This document shows, in pieces, positions 44,823 to 53,461 of a DNA stretch of 64,000 nucleotides (positions within the stretch are counted from its first letter, which is position 1; the number at the start of each line of letters is the position of its first letter). The notes beneath the pieces were generated by a model, which saw nothing but the letters and a program-made list of their open reading frames with translations, was not told where the DNA came from and ran no database searches. The stretch spans positions 1 through 64,000 of the forward strand of contig JAJEBK010000011.1 in NCBI GenBank assembly GCA_022823945.1, written 5' to 3'. This stretch comes from Anaerolineae bacterium (GTDB taxonomy: Bacteria; Chloroflexota; Anaerolineae; Aggregatilineales; Phototrophicaceae). Both the position numbers and the translations under genes were made by a program.

Positions 44823-45755
44823 ATGGACACTTCAGAGGCACACGCGATTCTTGAATCAGGCGCAAGTGGGTGGGAGAAGCGGAAGCGCAAATTTCTGCCC
44901 TACGCCTACCTCTCGCCGACGCTGGCTTTGCTCTCGGCTTTGACCATCATACCTATCGCGACTGTCTTCCTCTATTCCTTGGTCGACAATGTGATCGTCA
45001 ACCCCAATCCTCCGGTTTTTGTTGGTTTGGACAACTATGAAGAAGTGCTGACCAACCGCAAGTTCCGCGGCGCGCTGGGCAATACTGTCTACTTCGCGCT
45101 TGTCAGTGTGATCGCGCACTTCATCATCGGCTTGTCGTTCGCGCTGCTGCTGAATACGCGCTTGATCGGCAACAAGACCAAAGCGCTCTTCCGCGTCATC
45201 TACATCCTGCCCTGGGTTTTCACGGCATCGATCATCGCGATTTTGTGGCGGCTGTTGATGAATCCGCATGGCGTCATCAACTTTGTTCTGCTCGAGTTGG
45301 GCTTCGTCCAGGAGAAAATGGAGTGGCTGTCGGATCGTGATCTGGCGCTGAATGCGGTCACTTTCATCAATATCTGGGCGGGTTATCCCTTCTACATGGT
45401 CAGTTTTCTGGCTGGCTTGCAGGGCATCCCTGACGACTTGTACGAAGCGGGTCGAGTCGACGGCGGCAACAGCTGGCAGCTATTCCGCTTCATCACTTTG
45501 CCGCAACTGAGGCCGATTATCGTCAGCCTGGCGCTGCTGGATTTCATCTGGACAGTTCACCAATTCACGCTGGTCTGGATGACCACCGGCGGTGGTCCCA
45601 TGCGCTCTACAGAAGTATTGAGCACCTACACCTACAAGGCGGCATTCAGCTCACACGAGTATTCGATCGCCTCGACGTTGGCGATGATCATCCTGGCGAT
45701 TTGCACCTTCATCGGCATCTTTTATGTGCGCAATCAGCGCATGGCGGACGAATAA
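44823..45755 (+). CDS. Sugar ABC transporter permease (MalF/UgpA type)
   Basis: 310 residues from the ATG at 44823; an in-frame extension reads through the repeat and is rejected. Six membrane segments are visible, the first at about 26-48. The EAA loop EAGRVDGGNSWQLFRFITLP lies near residue 210. It forms half of the importer channel with the next gene product. The likely ribosome site (GGGGATGGGGGC) comes from the end of the repeat. Confidence 0.88.
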   Translation: MDTSEAHAILESGASGWEKRKRKFLPYAYLSPTLALLSALTIIPIATVFLYSLVDNVIVNPNPPVFVGLDNYEEVLTNRKFRGALGNTVYFALVSVIAHFIIGLSFALLLNTRLIGNKTKALFRVIYILPWVFTASIIAILWRLLMNPHGVINFVLLELGFVQEKMEWLSDRDLALNAVTFINIWAGYPFYMVSFLAGLQGIPDDLYEAGRVDGGNSWQLFRFITLPQLRPIIVSLALLDFIWTVHQFTLVWMTTGGGPMRSTEVLSTYTYKAAFSSHEYSIASTLAMIILAICTFIGIFYVRNQRMADE

Positions 45756-45756
45756 A

Positions 45757-46599
45757 ATGGTTGGCAGTCGCGCACAGATACGCAGAGCCAAGATCTTGAC
45801 CTGGATCGCGCTGCTGCTGGGGGCTTGTTTCGCTGGCTTGCCGGTGCTGTGGATGGTTGCTTCGTCATTCAAGTCCAACCTGGAGATTTTCGCCTATCCC
45901 CCGGCTTTGATCGACCACTCCTTCTCGTTCAGCGCCTACCTGGCGGTATTGGGCGATCCCGGGCAACTGCGCTTTTTCTTCAACAGCTACCTGGTGGCGA
46001 TCTTGGTCACCATCTGCACTGTCGTAACGAGCATCCTGGCCGGCTACAGCTTCAGCCGCTACGACTTCCGTTTCAAGCGCTTCTTGACCTTGATCATCAT
46101 CGGCGTGCAATCTGTGCCGCCTATCACCCTGATGATCCCCTATTTCGGGTTGATTGTCTGGCTGGGCTTGTACAATTCGTATACCGCGCTGGTGCTGACC
46201 TACATGGTTTTCACCCTGTCTTATGCCATCATCATGATGACCGGCTATTTTAATACCCTGCCACGCGATCTGGACGAGGCGGTGATGATCGACGGTGGCG
46301 GCAGCTTTGTTACGCTCTGGCGCATTCTGGTGCCGATCTCCTTGCCGGGCATCGTCTCGGTGGGCGTCTATACTTTTATGCTGGCCTGGAACGAATTCTT
46401 GTTTGCGCTGACCTTGACTCGCACCAACGATATGCGTACTGTGCCGATTGGCATACACTTGCTGATGGGGCAACATTCTTTTGAATGGAATCAAATGCTG
46501 GCGTTGAGCGTGCTGGGATCGCTGCCCGTGCTGATTTTGTTTCTGCTCTTCCAGCGCTACTTTATCGCTGGCATGTCGGCTGGTTCCATCAAAGGCTGA
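45757..46599 (+). CDS. Sugar ABC transporter permease (MalG/UgpE type)
   Basis: 280 residues from the ATG one base after the previous stop. There are six membrane segments and the EAA loop DEAVMIDGGGSFVTLWRILVP near residue 180. It pairs with the MalF-type permease. No ATPase gene is in the operon, so a shared sugar-importer ATPase from elsewhere must energise it. Confidence 0.88.
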   Translation: MVGSRAQIRRAKILTWIALLLGACFAGLPVLWMVASSFKSNLEIFAYPPALIDHSFSFSAYLAVLGDPGQLRFFFNSYLVAILVTICTVVTSILAGYSFSRYDFRFKRFLTLIIIGVQSVPPITLMIPYFGLIVWLGLYNSYTALVLTYMVFTLSYAIIMMTGYFNTLPRDLDEAVMIDGGGSFVTLWRILVPISLPGIVSVGVYTFMLAWNEFLFALTLTRTNDMRTVPIGIHLLMGQHSFEWNQMLALSVLGSLPVLILFLLFQRYFIAGMSAGSIKG

Positions 46600-46637
46600 G
46601 TTGCCATTTTGTTCACTGCCGGGAGAAAAAACTTGCC

Positions 46638-47498
46638 ATGTTACTCAATATGAAAGACCTGCTCACTGTCGCCCGCGCCCATGATTTCGCCGTGCCAGCA
46701 TTCAACATCAGCAGCAGCATGTTGCTGAAAGGCGCGATCGAAGCGGCAGAAGCGGCAGAAGCGCCCGTCATCGTCGCCATTCATCCCGATGAATTGGCTT
46801 TTGTTGGCACTGCCTTTGTCAAGATGGCGCTGGCTGAAGCAGAAGAGGCGAGCGTGCCTGTGGTGATTCACCTGGATCACGGCTCGTCAATGGAACAGAT
46901 CATGACCGCCATCCGCGCGGGCTTCACCTCCGTGATGATTGACGCATCGGAATTGCCGCTGGCGCAGAATATCGCCGCCTGCCGCGAGGTCACAGAGCTG
47001 GCGCACATTGTCAATGTATCGGTTGAAGGCGAGCTGGGCACGATCGGCGAGTTGGATGAAGAGGCGGAAGCTGGCGCGGACGAAGTCGTCTTTGTCAATC
47101 CCGAGGAGGTCAAGCAATTTATCGATGCCACGCATGTCGATACCCTGGCGGTCGCGATCGGCACTTCGCATGGCTTGTATCCCAAAGACATGAAGCCGGA
47201 AATCCGCCTGGATCTGCTGCGAGACATCCGCGCGAAAGTCGATACGCCGCTGGTGCTGCACGGCGGCTCTGGCAACCCGGACTCAGAGATCGCCCAGGCG
47301 GTTGAATTGGGCATCAACAAGATCAATATCTCGGCGGACATGAAGAGCGCTTTTTATCGGAAATGCCGCGAAGTCCTGGCTGACCCCATCTTGCGCGAGC
47401 CGAGCAGCATCTACCCGGCTTGCATTGATGCGATGAAAAGCGTCTGCCGCCAGAAGTTCGACCTCTTCAGCACGACTGGAAAAGCAGCCTTGTATTGA
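46638..47498 (+). CDS. Class II ketose-bisphosphate aldolase (FbaA/GatY/KbaY group)
   Basis: 286 residues from the ATG at 46638, with GGGAG upstream; the longer frame runs back into the permease gene. Zinc and substrate motifs are AFNISSSM near residue 20, HLDHGSS near 82, MIDASELP near 104, VEGELGTIGE near 135, and LHGGSGNPDSEI near 205. Such enzymes split fructose- or tagatose-1,6-bisphosphate into two trioses. The sugar transporter before it and the kinase after it suggest a short catabolic route. The preferred sugar isomer is not decided by the sequence. Confidence 0.88.
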   Translation: MLLNMKDLLTVARAHDFAVPAFNISSSMLLKGAIEAAEAAEAPVIVAIHPDELAFVGTAFVKMALAEAEEASVPVVIHLDHGSSMEQIMTAIRAGFTSVMIDASELPLAQNIAACREVTELAHIVNVSVEGELGTIGELDEEAEAGADEVVFVNPEEVKQFIDATHVDTLAVAIGTSHGLYPKDMKPEIRLDLLRDIRAKVDTPLVLHGGSGNPDSEIAQAVELGINKINISADMKSAFYRKCREVLADPILREPSSIYPACIDAMKSVCRQKFDLFSTTGKAALY

Positions 47499-48676
47499 GC
47501 CAGCGCATCGCTCTGGGCTTCGGCAACAATGTCGATTATGAGATCGTCTGGCATGCCGAGACGCTCAACAAACTTGTCGCCGAGCATCATATTTGTGATG
47601 CCGAGTTGGGTCGCAGCAAGGACATCAACAGCGAGCGCGAGTTGGTCGCCTCGATTTTGGGCTATGTCAAGGCCGGGCAGGGCGGCGAACAGTTTGTCTC
47701 GGACAGCGGTTTGATCGAACGGTTCGCCAACCGCTTCCAAAAGAAAATCACATTGGGCGGCACACCCGTGCGCGCAGCCATCGCCATGAGCAAGCTTGGA
47801 CACACGGCCGCCCTGCATCTGGTGTCCATGAATGACGATGTGCGGCGGTTGTTGCCGCTGGGCTGCCCCTGGCTTTGCAGCAATCCGCGCGACAGCCACT
47901 ATCCGCATTTGATCGTACAGTATAACCGCGGCGCTTTGATCCAAGCCAACGACATCCGCATCATGGCACCAGCCGCCAACCGACTGATCTACCACTGCAA
48001 CGCCGACAATGTCGCCATGCGCTTGAACAGGGACTTCGCGGACCTGCTGACGAATGCGCGGGCTTTGCTGGTTTCCGGCTTCAATGCCATGCAAAGCGAA
48101 GAACGGCTGATTGCGCGCCTGGAGACCCTGTGCGAACTGCTGGAAAAGCTGCCCGCCGATGCGGTCGTATTTTGTGAGGATGGCGGCTATTACGATGCCA
48201 GATTTCGCCGACGGCTGCAGGCGACGCTCGGATCCAGGATTGATGTCTACAGCATGAACGAAGACGAACTGCAAGAGCAGGTCGTCGCGCCGATTGCGCT
48301 GGACGATGCGCGGACGGTATTGGCGGCGCTGGACTGGCTGCACGGGCGCATCCCTGCCAAGACTCTGGTCGTGCATACGCGGTGTTGGGCGCTGGCGCAT
48401 GGTGGCGGCGCGCAACAGTATGCTGCGGCTTTGCGCGCCGGCGTAACGTTGGCGACAACGCGCTTTTGCCATGGCGACGGCTGGAAATTGGCGGATTATC
48501 GCGCGATGCAAGCCCGCCAACCCCAGCCCGCTACTGCTCGTTTTGCGGCTGCCGTCAATGCCCATCGGTCAGATAGCTGCTGTGTGCCGGTGGTGGCAGT
48601 CGAGCCGCGCAATGCCACTAGCATAGGTTTGGGCGATGCGTTTGTGGGCGGCTTTATGACGGCGCTGGCTGGATAA
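47495..48676 (+). CDS. ADP-dependent phosphofructokinase/glucokinase family protein
   Basis: 393 residues. The TTG start at 47495 overlaps the aldolase stop by four bases. The order of motifs matches archaeal ADP-dependent sugar kinases: GFGNNVDYEI at the N terminus, TLGGTPVRAAIAM near residue 88, LLVSGFNAM near 190, SMNEDELQEQ near 250, LVVHTRCW near 290 and the catalytic GLGDAFVGG near 380 (Asp in GxGD). ADP-dependent kinases phosphorylate glucose or fructose-6-phosphate with ADP as donor. Substrate and nucleotide specificity are inferred from family only. A TTG start with no strong site implies coupling to the aldolase. Confidence 0.78.
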   Translation: MSQRIALGFGNNVDYEIVWHAETLNKLVAEHHICDAELGRSKDINSERELVASILGYVKAGQGGEQFVSDSGLIERFANRFQKKITLGGTPVRAAIAMSKLGHTAALHLVSMNDDVRRLLPLGCPWLCSNPRDSHYPHLIVQYNRGALIQANDIRIMAPAANRLIYHCNADNVAMRLNRDFADLLTNARALLVSGFNAMQSEERLIARLETLCELLEKLPADAVVFCEDGGYYDARFRRRLQATLGSRIDVYSMNEDELQEQVVAPIALDDARTVLAALDWLHGRIPAKTLVVHTRCWALAHGGGAQQYAAALRAGVTLATTRFCHGDGWKLADYRAMQARQPQPATARFAAAVNAHRSDSCCVPVVAVEPRNATSIGLGDAFVGGFMTALAG

Positions 48677-48684
48677 TCGGCTCG

Positions 48685-50553
48685 TCAGAAATTCGCGCCC
48701 GCCACCCGCATATCGCCGATACGCCGTGTGATGCCTTGCGAATCCAGACGTTCCAGCACGGGAATGGCATATTTTCGTGAGCTGCCGAATTGATCGCGCA
48801 GGGTTTTGGCATCAATTTCGCCATACGCCTCAATATGCGCGCGGATGGCCCCCACTAGTTTTTCGTAGTCCCCTGCCGCAAAGGCGATGCTGTCGCTGAC
48901 CTGCACCAGACGCCGCAAGTCCAGCAAGGCGCGCACCAACGCTTCGCCAGCCAGGTCGTTCATTTCGCTGATCGTCGGCGGGGAGAAGGGCGCAGTTGTC
49001 AGCGCAGCCATTAAGCTGTCGATGCGCGTTTGTTGCTCGCTGTTGAAGCAGATGACATGCGACTCGGCGCGGACAAAACTGCCATCGATCGTCAGACTCT
49101 CTTCGGCGGCAATGACGGAATCCAGCAGATGCAGATTGATGCGCAAACGGCTGCCCAGCTCGGCGCGCGACATGCCCAGCCGCAGCGGGTTCGCGCTGTG
49201 GAAGCGCCCCAATTCGGCGCGAATTCGCTGGGCCAGGCGCTGCCAGGAATCGCAGGACCAGATGCCCAGACCAGGCAGATCGCGCACCAGGTCCCCCGCC
49301 AGCGCCTCAGCCAGCGCAGCTTTCATTTCCTGTTCGCCCAGATCTAGCTGTGCCGCCAGGTCAGCGACCGTTTGTGGAGCGCGAGACCGAGCGGCTATCG
49401 CCAATTGTTCGCCAATTGAGCCGTGCAAACGCGCTTCCAGCTCGTCGAGAATCTGCGGCTGCATCCGTTTATATCGCCGGCCTGGTTGCGCATTGACGAT
49501 GATTCCGCCCCCCACAGTCTGCGCCGGCGATGGTACGCGCAGGATAAAGCGGTCGCCGCGCGTCAGAGGCAGAGGATCGCGCAGTCGGATCTGCAGCCAG
49601 CCGCTTTCGCCCGCGGAGAGCGAATCTGCATCCAGCAGCCGCAGCCGCCCCAGCGCCTCAGCCGCCCCACAGAAGAACTTGACTTCGGCATTGTGCGCCA
49701 GCGCCCCCTCGAAATCGTCGAGCATGGTGAAATGCGCGTCAGCCAGCAGGGTGGGCTGCAATCGCCCTGGTCGCGCCAGCACATCGCCGCGCTTGATTTC
49801 GGCATTGTTGATGCCGGCGATATTGACAGCCACGCGACTGCCCGGCCGCGCCGTCTGCACATCGCGTTTATAACTTTGCAAGCCGCGGACGCGCCCGCTG
49901 TGCTCGCCCGGCTGGACGAGCAGCGTATCTCCGACCGAAAGCGAACCGCCCGTCAGCGTGCCGGTTACGACTGTGCCGAAGCCGCTGACGACAAAGACGC
50001 GGTCGATTGGCAGGCGAGGCTGCCCAGTGTCCCCGCGCTCTGGCAAGTCCGCCAGCAGTGCGCTCAACTCGTCCAGCAGCCGCTCGATGCCGTCGCCTGT
50101 CTGCACGCTGACCGGGACGATGGGCGCATTTTCAATGCCAGAATCCGCCAGCAGATCTTCGATCTCCAGCTGCACGAGCTCCAGCCATTCTTCGTCGTCA
50201 ATCAGGTCGGTCTTGCTGATGACGACGATGAGGCTGCCGATGTCCAGCAAGCGCAGGATAGACAAATGTTCACGCGTCTGGGGCATGATGCCTTCGTCGG
50301 CGGCGATGACCAGCAGCGCAGCATCGATGCCGCCAATGCCCGCCAGCATATTCTCGATGAAGTCACGGTGCCCGGGCACATCGACGATCCCCAAAGTCTC
50401 GCCGTTGGGGAGCTTTGCCCAGGCAAAACCGAGGTCGATAGTCAGTCCGCGGCTTTGCTCTTCGGCGAGGCGATCTGGGTTGATGCCGCTCAGTTTCTCG
50501 ACCAGGCTCGATTTGCCATGATCGACATGGCCCGCTGTGCCGATGACGCGCAT
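48685..50553 (-). CDS. selB: Selenocysteine-specific elongation factor SelB
   Basis: 622 residues, the size of bacterial SelB. The GTPase domain (1-170) has GTAGHVDHGKSSLV, DVPGHRDFIENMLAG and SKTDL. EF-Tu-like beta domains follow (about 175-340; VVTGTLTGGSLSVGD), then C-terminal winged helices (about 380-622; ending GSSRKYAIPVLERLD). SelB carries Sec-tRNA to UGA codons with a SECIS hairpin. No selA, selC or selD lies in the window. It starts three bases after the coiled-coil gene. Confidence 0.92.
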   Translation of the reverse strand: MRVIGTAGHVDHGKSSLVEKLSGINPDRLAEEQSRGLTIDLGFAWAKLPNGETLGIVDVPGHRDFIENMLAGIGGIDAALLVIAADEGIMPQTREHLSILRLLDIGSLIVVISKTDLIDDEEWLELVQLEIEDLLADSGIENAPIVPVSVQTGDGIERLLDELSALLADLPERGDTGQPRLPIDRVFVVSGFGTVVTGTLTGGSLSVGDTLLVQPGEHSGRVRGLQSYKRDVQTARPGSRVAVNIAGINNAEIKRGDVLARPGRLQPTLLADAHFTMLDDFEGALAHNAEVKFFCGAAEALGRLRLLDADSLSAGESGWLQIRLRDPLPLTRGDRFILRVPSPAQTVGGGIIVNAQPGRRYKRMQPQILDELEARLHGSIGEQLAIAARSRAPQTVADLAAQLDLGEQEMKAALAEALAGDLVRDLPGLGIWSCDSWQRLAQRIRAELGRFHSANPLRLGMSRAELGSRLRINLHLLDSVIAAEESLTIDGSFVRAESHVICFNSEQQTRIDSLMAALTTAPFSPPTISEMNDLAGEALVRALLDLRRLVQVSDSIAFAAGDYEKLVGAIRAHIEAYGEIDAKTLRDQFGSSRKYAIPVLERLDSQGITRRIGDMRVAGANF

Positions 50554-50556
50554 GGA

Positions 50557-51774
50557 CTATCCGTTCGGTCGGTTCAGGTTGGCGCGGTGATTTTCGGCGC
50601 TGGCACCGGCTTGACGGGCATCATATTGCAGCAGCATGGCTTGGTATCGCTCGCGGTAGAGTTCGGCGCGGGCGCGCTCCAACTGCCACAGCCGTTCGAT
50701 ATCGTTGCGAAGGCTCGGCAGGGACGCTTCCAGCCGGTCGACGCGCTTGATGAAGGTCGTGAATTCGCGGTCGTGGTTGCGCCAGACTTCGTCGCTCGAC
50801 AGAGTCAATTGTTTCCAGCGCTTCAGATCGTCATCGCGCCAGTCATTCCATTCTTGCCGGAAACGTTCTTCGCTTAAGCGCTGCAGCTCTGCGCCTTCGC
50901 CAATGCGTCGTTCCAGCCGGTCGCCGATGCGATTGAAGTCGTCGATGATCCGTTTCATTTCACGATAGGCACCCGCCCATACCTCAAAGCGCTCGATGTA
51001 TCGTTGCAAGTCGTCGTCCTGGCTGCCAAAGCGATTCTGCAATTCAGCCATTTGTTGGTCGCGCTGCTGGGATAGCAGTTGCTGCTGGTCGATAAACTGC
51101 TGGATTTGTTCGCGCCGTTCGCGTTCGCTGTTGCCGATATCTTGCAAGCGCCGTTCATTGCGCCGCGTCAAGTCTTCGACCAGGCTCAGCTTCGGCGAGA
51201 TACCATCGACCGATTTCTTGAATTCGGGCAGATCGGTTTCGATCTCTGCCAGCCGGCGAGTATCAGAGCGGCGTTGCTCTTCCAGGAAAGCCAGACGTCT
51301 GTCTGGTCCTTCCAGCTGTTTGGCCAAGTCTTCCATTTCTTGATTGAGGATGCGCATGGCATTTTGCAGGCGGTCGCCTTCGGATTGCAGGTCGCTGATA
51401 TTGCCAAGTTGACGTTCAATGCGCTCGGCTTTGCCCGATAGTTCCCGGACAGCCCGCTGGAAGTTTTCACGCTGCAGCTCGAGCCGCCGTTCTGTTTCGC
51501 GCTCGGCGGTGAGTCGGCGCGCTTCGGCATGCGCTAGCAGCTGCTCCATATCGGCGCGCAGTTGTTCGATGATGTCGTGCTCGCGCTGCGCCGGCATGGC
51601 TTCCTGGCGGAATTTTGCCTGATCCGATTCAACCGAATTAACTCGCCGCTGCACCACGCCGACATCTTCTGTCTGCTGTTCGAGCCGTTGTTCGAGGGCG
51701 TTGATGATTGCTTTGTCATGGCGGCGCTGTTCATCTAGCCACTCGATCATGCTGGCAAGTTGGTTGATGTCCAT
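50557..51774 (-). CDS. Long coiled-coil protein of unknown function
   Basis: 405 residues from the ATG at 51774. No signal peptide or membrane segment is present. Nearly the whole protein is Glu/Arg/Gln/Leu-rich heptad-like helix (about 20-385), for example EQRLEQQTEDVGVVQRRV and RRLELQRENFQRAVREL. It was not matched to a named family. It may be a structural or scaffolding protein. It is encoded just upstream of selB and probably co-transcribed, but no link to selenium is implied by its sequence. A good promoter precedes it. Confidence 0.7.
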   Translation of the reverse strand: MDINQLASMIEWLDEQRRHDKAIINALEQRLEQQTEDVGVVQRRVNSVESDQAKFRQEAMPAQREHDIIEQLRADMEQLLAHAEARRLTAERETERRLELQRENFQRAVRELSGKAERIERQLGNISDLQSEGDRLQNAMRILNQEMEDLAKQLEGPDRRLAFLEEQRRSDTRRLAEIETDLPEFKKSVDGISPKLSLVEDLTRRNERRLQDIGNSERERREQIQQFIDQQQLLSQQRDQQMAELQNRFGSQDDDLQRYIERFEVWAGAYREMKRIIDDFNRIGDRLERRIGEGAELQRLSEERFRQEWNDWRDDDLKRWKQLTLSSDEVWRNHDREFTTFIKRVDRLEASLPSLRNDIERLWQLERARAELYRERYQAMLLQYDARQAGASAENHRANLNRPNG

Positions 51775-51824
51775 CGTGTCTGCTCCTGACAGCACGTCCA
51801 CAGACGTTCGCGGACGACAAGTCT

Positions 51825-51853
51825 ATTGTAGCAGTTTGCCGCCGTCGCTTCAA
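51825..51853 (-). promoter_or_regulatory. Promoter of the coiled-coil/selB unit
   Basis: TTGAAG (51853-51848), 17 bases and TACAAT (51830-51825) on the minus strand, about 50 bases before the ATG. Confidence 0.55.
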
Positions 51854-51877
51854 TTCATCCGCCATAGTCACTCAGCA

Positions 51878-51906
51878 TTGACAGCGCGGCCGCATTCATC
51901 TAGGCT
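51878..51906 (+). promoter_or_regulatory. Promoter of the his operon
   Basis: A perfect TTGACA (51878-51883), 17 bases and TAGGCT (51901-51906). Transcription would begin near 51912, about 25 bases before the leader peptide start. Confidence 0.55.
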
Positions 51907-51936
51907 TGTGCGAACAAGTATCGAGCGCGACATACG

Positions 51937-51996
51937 ATGACCCGAGTCTACCATCATCATCCCGTCCGACTTGTCAGAGCGAAGCCTGGCGTGTGA
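51937..51996 (+). CDS. hisL: His operon leader peptide
   Basis: A 19-residue frame, MTRVYHHHPVRLVRAKPGV, with three consecutive CAT codons at positions 6-8. It lies between the his promoter and an intrinsic terminator directly upstream of hisH. Its first residues (MTRV) and its HHHP core resemble the hisL peptide of enteric bacteria. Ribosome stalling at the His codons when charged tRNA-His is scarce would favour an antiterminator. No strong ribosome site is visible (GAGCGCGA upstream). Confidence 0.75.
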   Translation: MTRVYHHHPVRLVRAKPGV

Positions 51997-52023
51997 TGAT
52001 TCGCGCCGCCCCAGCACCAAATG

Positions 52024-52050
52024 CCTCGCTCAACTTGCGGGGTTTTTTGT
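52024..52050 (+). terminator. Attenuator terminator upstream of hisH
   Basis: Stem CCTCGC/GCGGGG (52024-52029 with 52037-52042, one G-T pair), a 7-base loop, then TTTTTTGT. It ends 19 bases before hisH and after the leader peptide, the expected position for transcription attenuation. Confidence 0.75.
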
Positions 52051-52068
52051 TTGTGAAAAGGACAAAAC

Positions 52069-52677
52069 ATGCTGGCAATCATCGATTATGGCGCGGGCAA
52101 CCTGCGCAGCGTCTTGCACGCATTGACGCACCTTGGTGTAAGGGACATGCGCTTGGCGCGCGAGCCGCAGGAATTGCAGGGCGCGAGCAAAATCATCCTG
52201 CCCGGCGTGGGCGCGTTTGGCGCGGGCATGGCGCAGTTGCAGCGGCAGGGGCTGGTTGTCCCGCTGAAGCAGGCGCTGGCGGCTGGAATCCCCTACCTGG
52301 GCATCTGCGTTGGCATGCAGATCCTCTACGAAGTCGGCGAAGAGATGGGCGAGCATGCAGGTTTGGGCGTGCTGGGCGGGCGCGTGATTCGCTTTCCACG
52401 CTTTGACGGGCTAAAAGTGCCGCACATGGGCTGGAATCAGCTGAAGGTCAGGCAGCAATGCGCGCTGCTGGATGGACTGGACGCGGGGAGCTATACCTAT
52501 TTTGTGCACAGCTATTACTGCGCGCCGACTGACCGCGGGACGGTCGCCGCCTCGGTCGATTATGGTGTGGAATTCGCGGCTGTGGTCCACCATGACAACA
52601 TCTTTGGCGTGCAATTCCACCCCGAAAAGTCCCAGCAAACCGGCTTGCGCATCTTGACGAACTTTCTGCGCTTGTAA
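52069..52677 (+). CDS. hisH: Imidazole glycerol phosphate synthase subunit HisH
   Basis: 202 residues, class I glutamine amidotransferase. AIIDYGAGNLRSV at the N terminus, the nucleophile Cys in GICVGMQ near residue 84, and the His-Glu pair in VQFHPEKS near 187 are all present. It releases ammonia from glutamine for HisF. AAGGAC precedes the ATG. It is the first structural gene of the hisHAFIE operon. Confidence 0.95.
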   Translation: MLAIIDYGAGNLRSVLHALTHLGVRDMRLAREPQELQGASKIILPGVGAFGAGMAQLQRQGLVVPLKQALAAGIPYLGICVGMQILYEVGEEMGEHAGLGVLGGRVIRFPRFDGLKVPHMGWNQLKVRQQCALLDGLDAGSYTYFVHSYYCAPTDRGTVAASVDYGVEFAAVVHHDNIFGVQFHPEKSQQTGLRILTNFLRL

Positions 52678-52736
52678 GGTTGCGCACGAGAGTCATACAG
52701 GACTATTAAACAAGAATGGGCACAGAGAGGCAGCGG

Positions 52737-53459
52737 ATGATCATATACCCGGCCATAGACTTGCGCGGCGGAAAAGTCGTACGGCTCCGCGAGGGCGATC
52801 CGGCGCGGCAGCAGACTTTCAGCGACGATCCGCTGGCGACAGCGAAAAGCTGGCTCGATCAAGGCGCAAGCTGGCTGCACCTGGTCAATCTGGACGGGGC
52901 ATTTGACCAAGCCAATGAGAATCTGCGCATACTGGAAAGCATCGCCCGGCTGGATGCCTGCGTGCAATTTGGCGGTGGCCTGCGCGATCTGGCGGCGCTG
53001 CGACAAGCTCGCGATGCCGGCGCAGATCGGCTGGTTATTGGCACGATGACGGTGCGCGCTCCTGAATCGGCGCTGGCGGCTGTGGGAGAATTCGGCGCGG
53101 AAGCGATTTGCATGGCGCTGGATGCCCGCGATGGCAGGGTTGCCACGCACGGCTGGACGGAAGTCTCGCAACACAGCCCGCTCACGCTGGGCAGATGGCT
53201 GCGCGAGCGCGGCGCGCGACATGCGCTCTATACCGATGTGGCGCGGGATGGTGGCTTGCGGGGCGTCAATGTCGCCGATACGATTGCCCTCGCGCGGGAA
53301 ACAGGCTTGCAGGTGATCGCCTCTGGCGGCGTGAGTCGGCTGGAAGACATCCGACTGTTGGCGGCAAGCGGCCTGGTGGCTGGAGCGGTCATCGGCATGG
53401 CGCTGTACAAAGAGGAATTTGCGCTGGCGGATGCGCTGGCGGCGGCGAAAGGTGATTGA
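52737..53459 (+). CDS. hisA: ProFAR isomerase HisA
   Basis: 240 residues from the ATG at 52737. A (beta/alpha)8 barrel with the first catalytic Asp in [14 protein letters not shown] (Asp8), the second Asp in YTDVARDGG near residue 165 and the phosphate-binding ASGGVS. It isomerises the ProFAR intermediate of histidine synthesis. It lies 59 bases after hisH and just before hisF. Confidence 0.94.
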   Translation: MIIYPAIDLRGGKVVRLREGDPARQQTFSDDPLATAKSWLDQGASWLHLVNLDGAFDQANENLRILESIARLDACVQFGGGLRDLAALRQARDAGADRLVIGTMTVRAPESALAAVGEFGAEAICMALDARDGRVATHGWTEVSQHSPLTLGRWLRERGARHALYTDVARDGGLRGVNVADTIALARETGLQVIASGGVSRLEDIRLLAASGLVAGAVIGMALYKEEFALADALAAAKGD

Positions 53460-53461
53460 CA

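Noticed and set aside
49423..50877. Plus-strand open frame of 484 codons opposite selB
   Set aside because: Shadow of selB and of the end of the coiled-coil gene.
53456..53461. TTG as an alternative hisF start overlapping the hisA stop
   Set aside because: The ATG at 53462 gives the family N terminus directly, with Asp at position 11.
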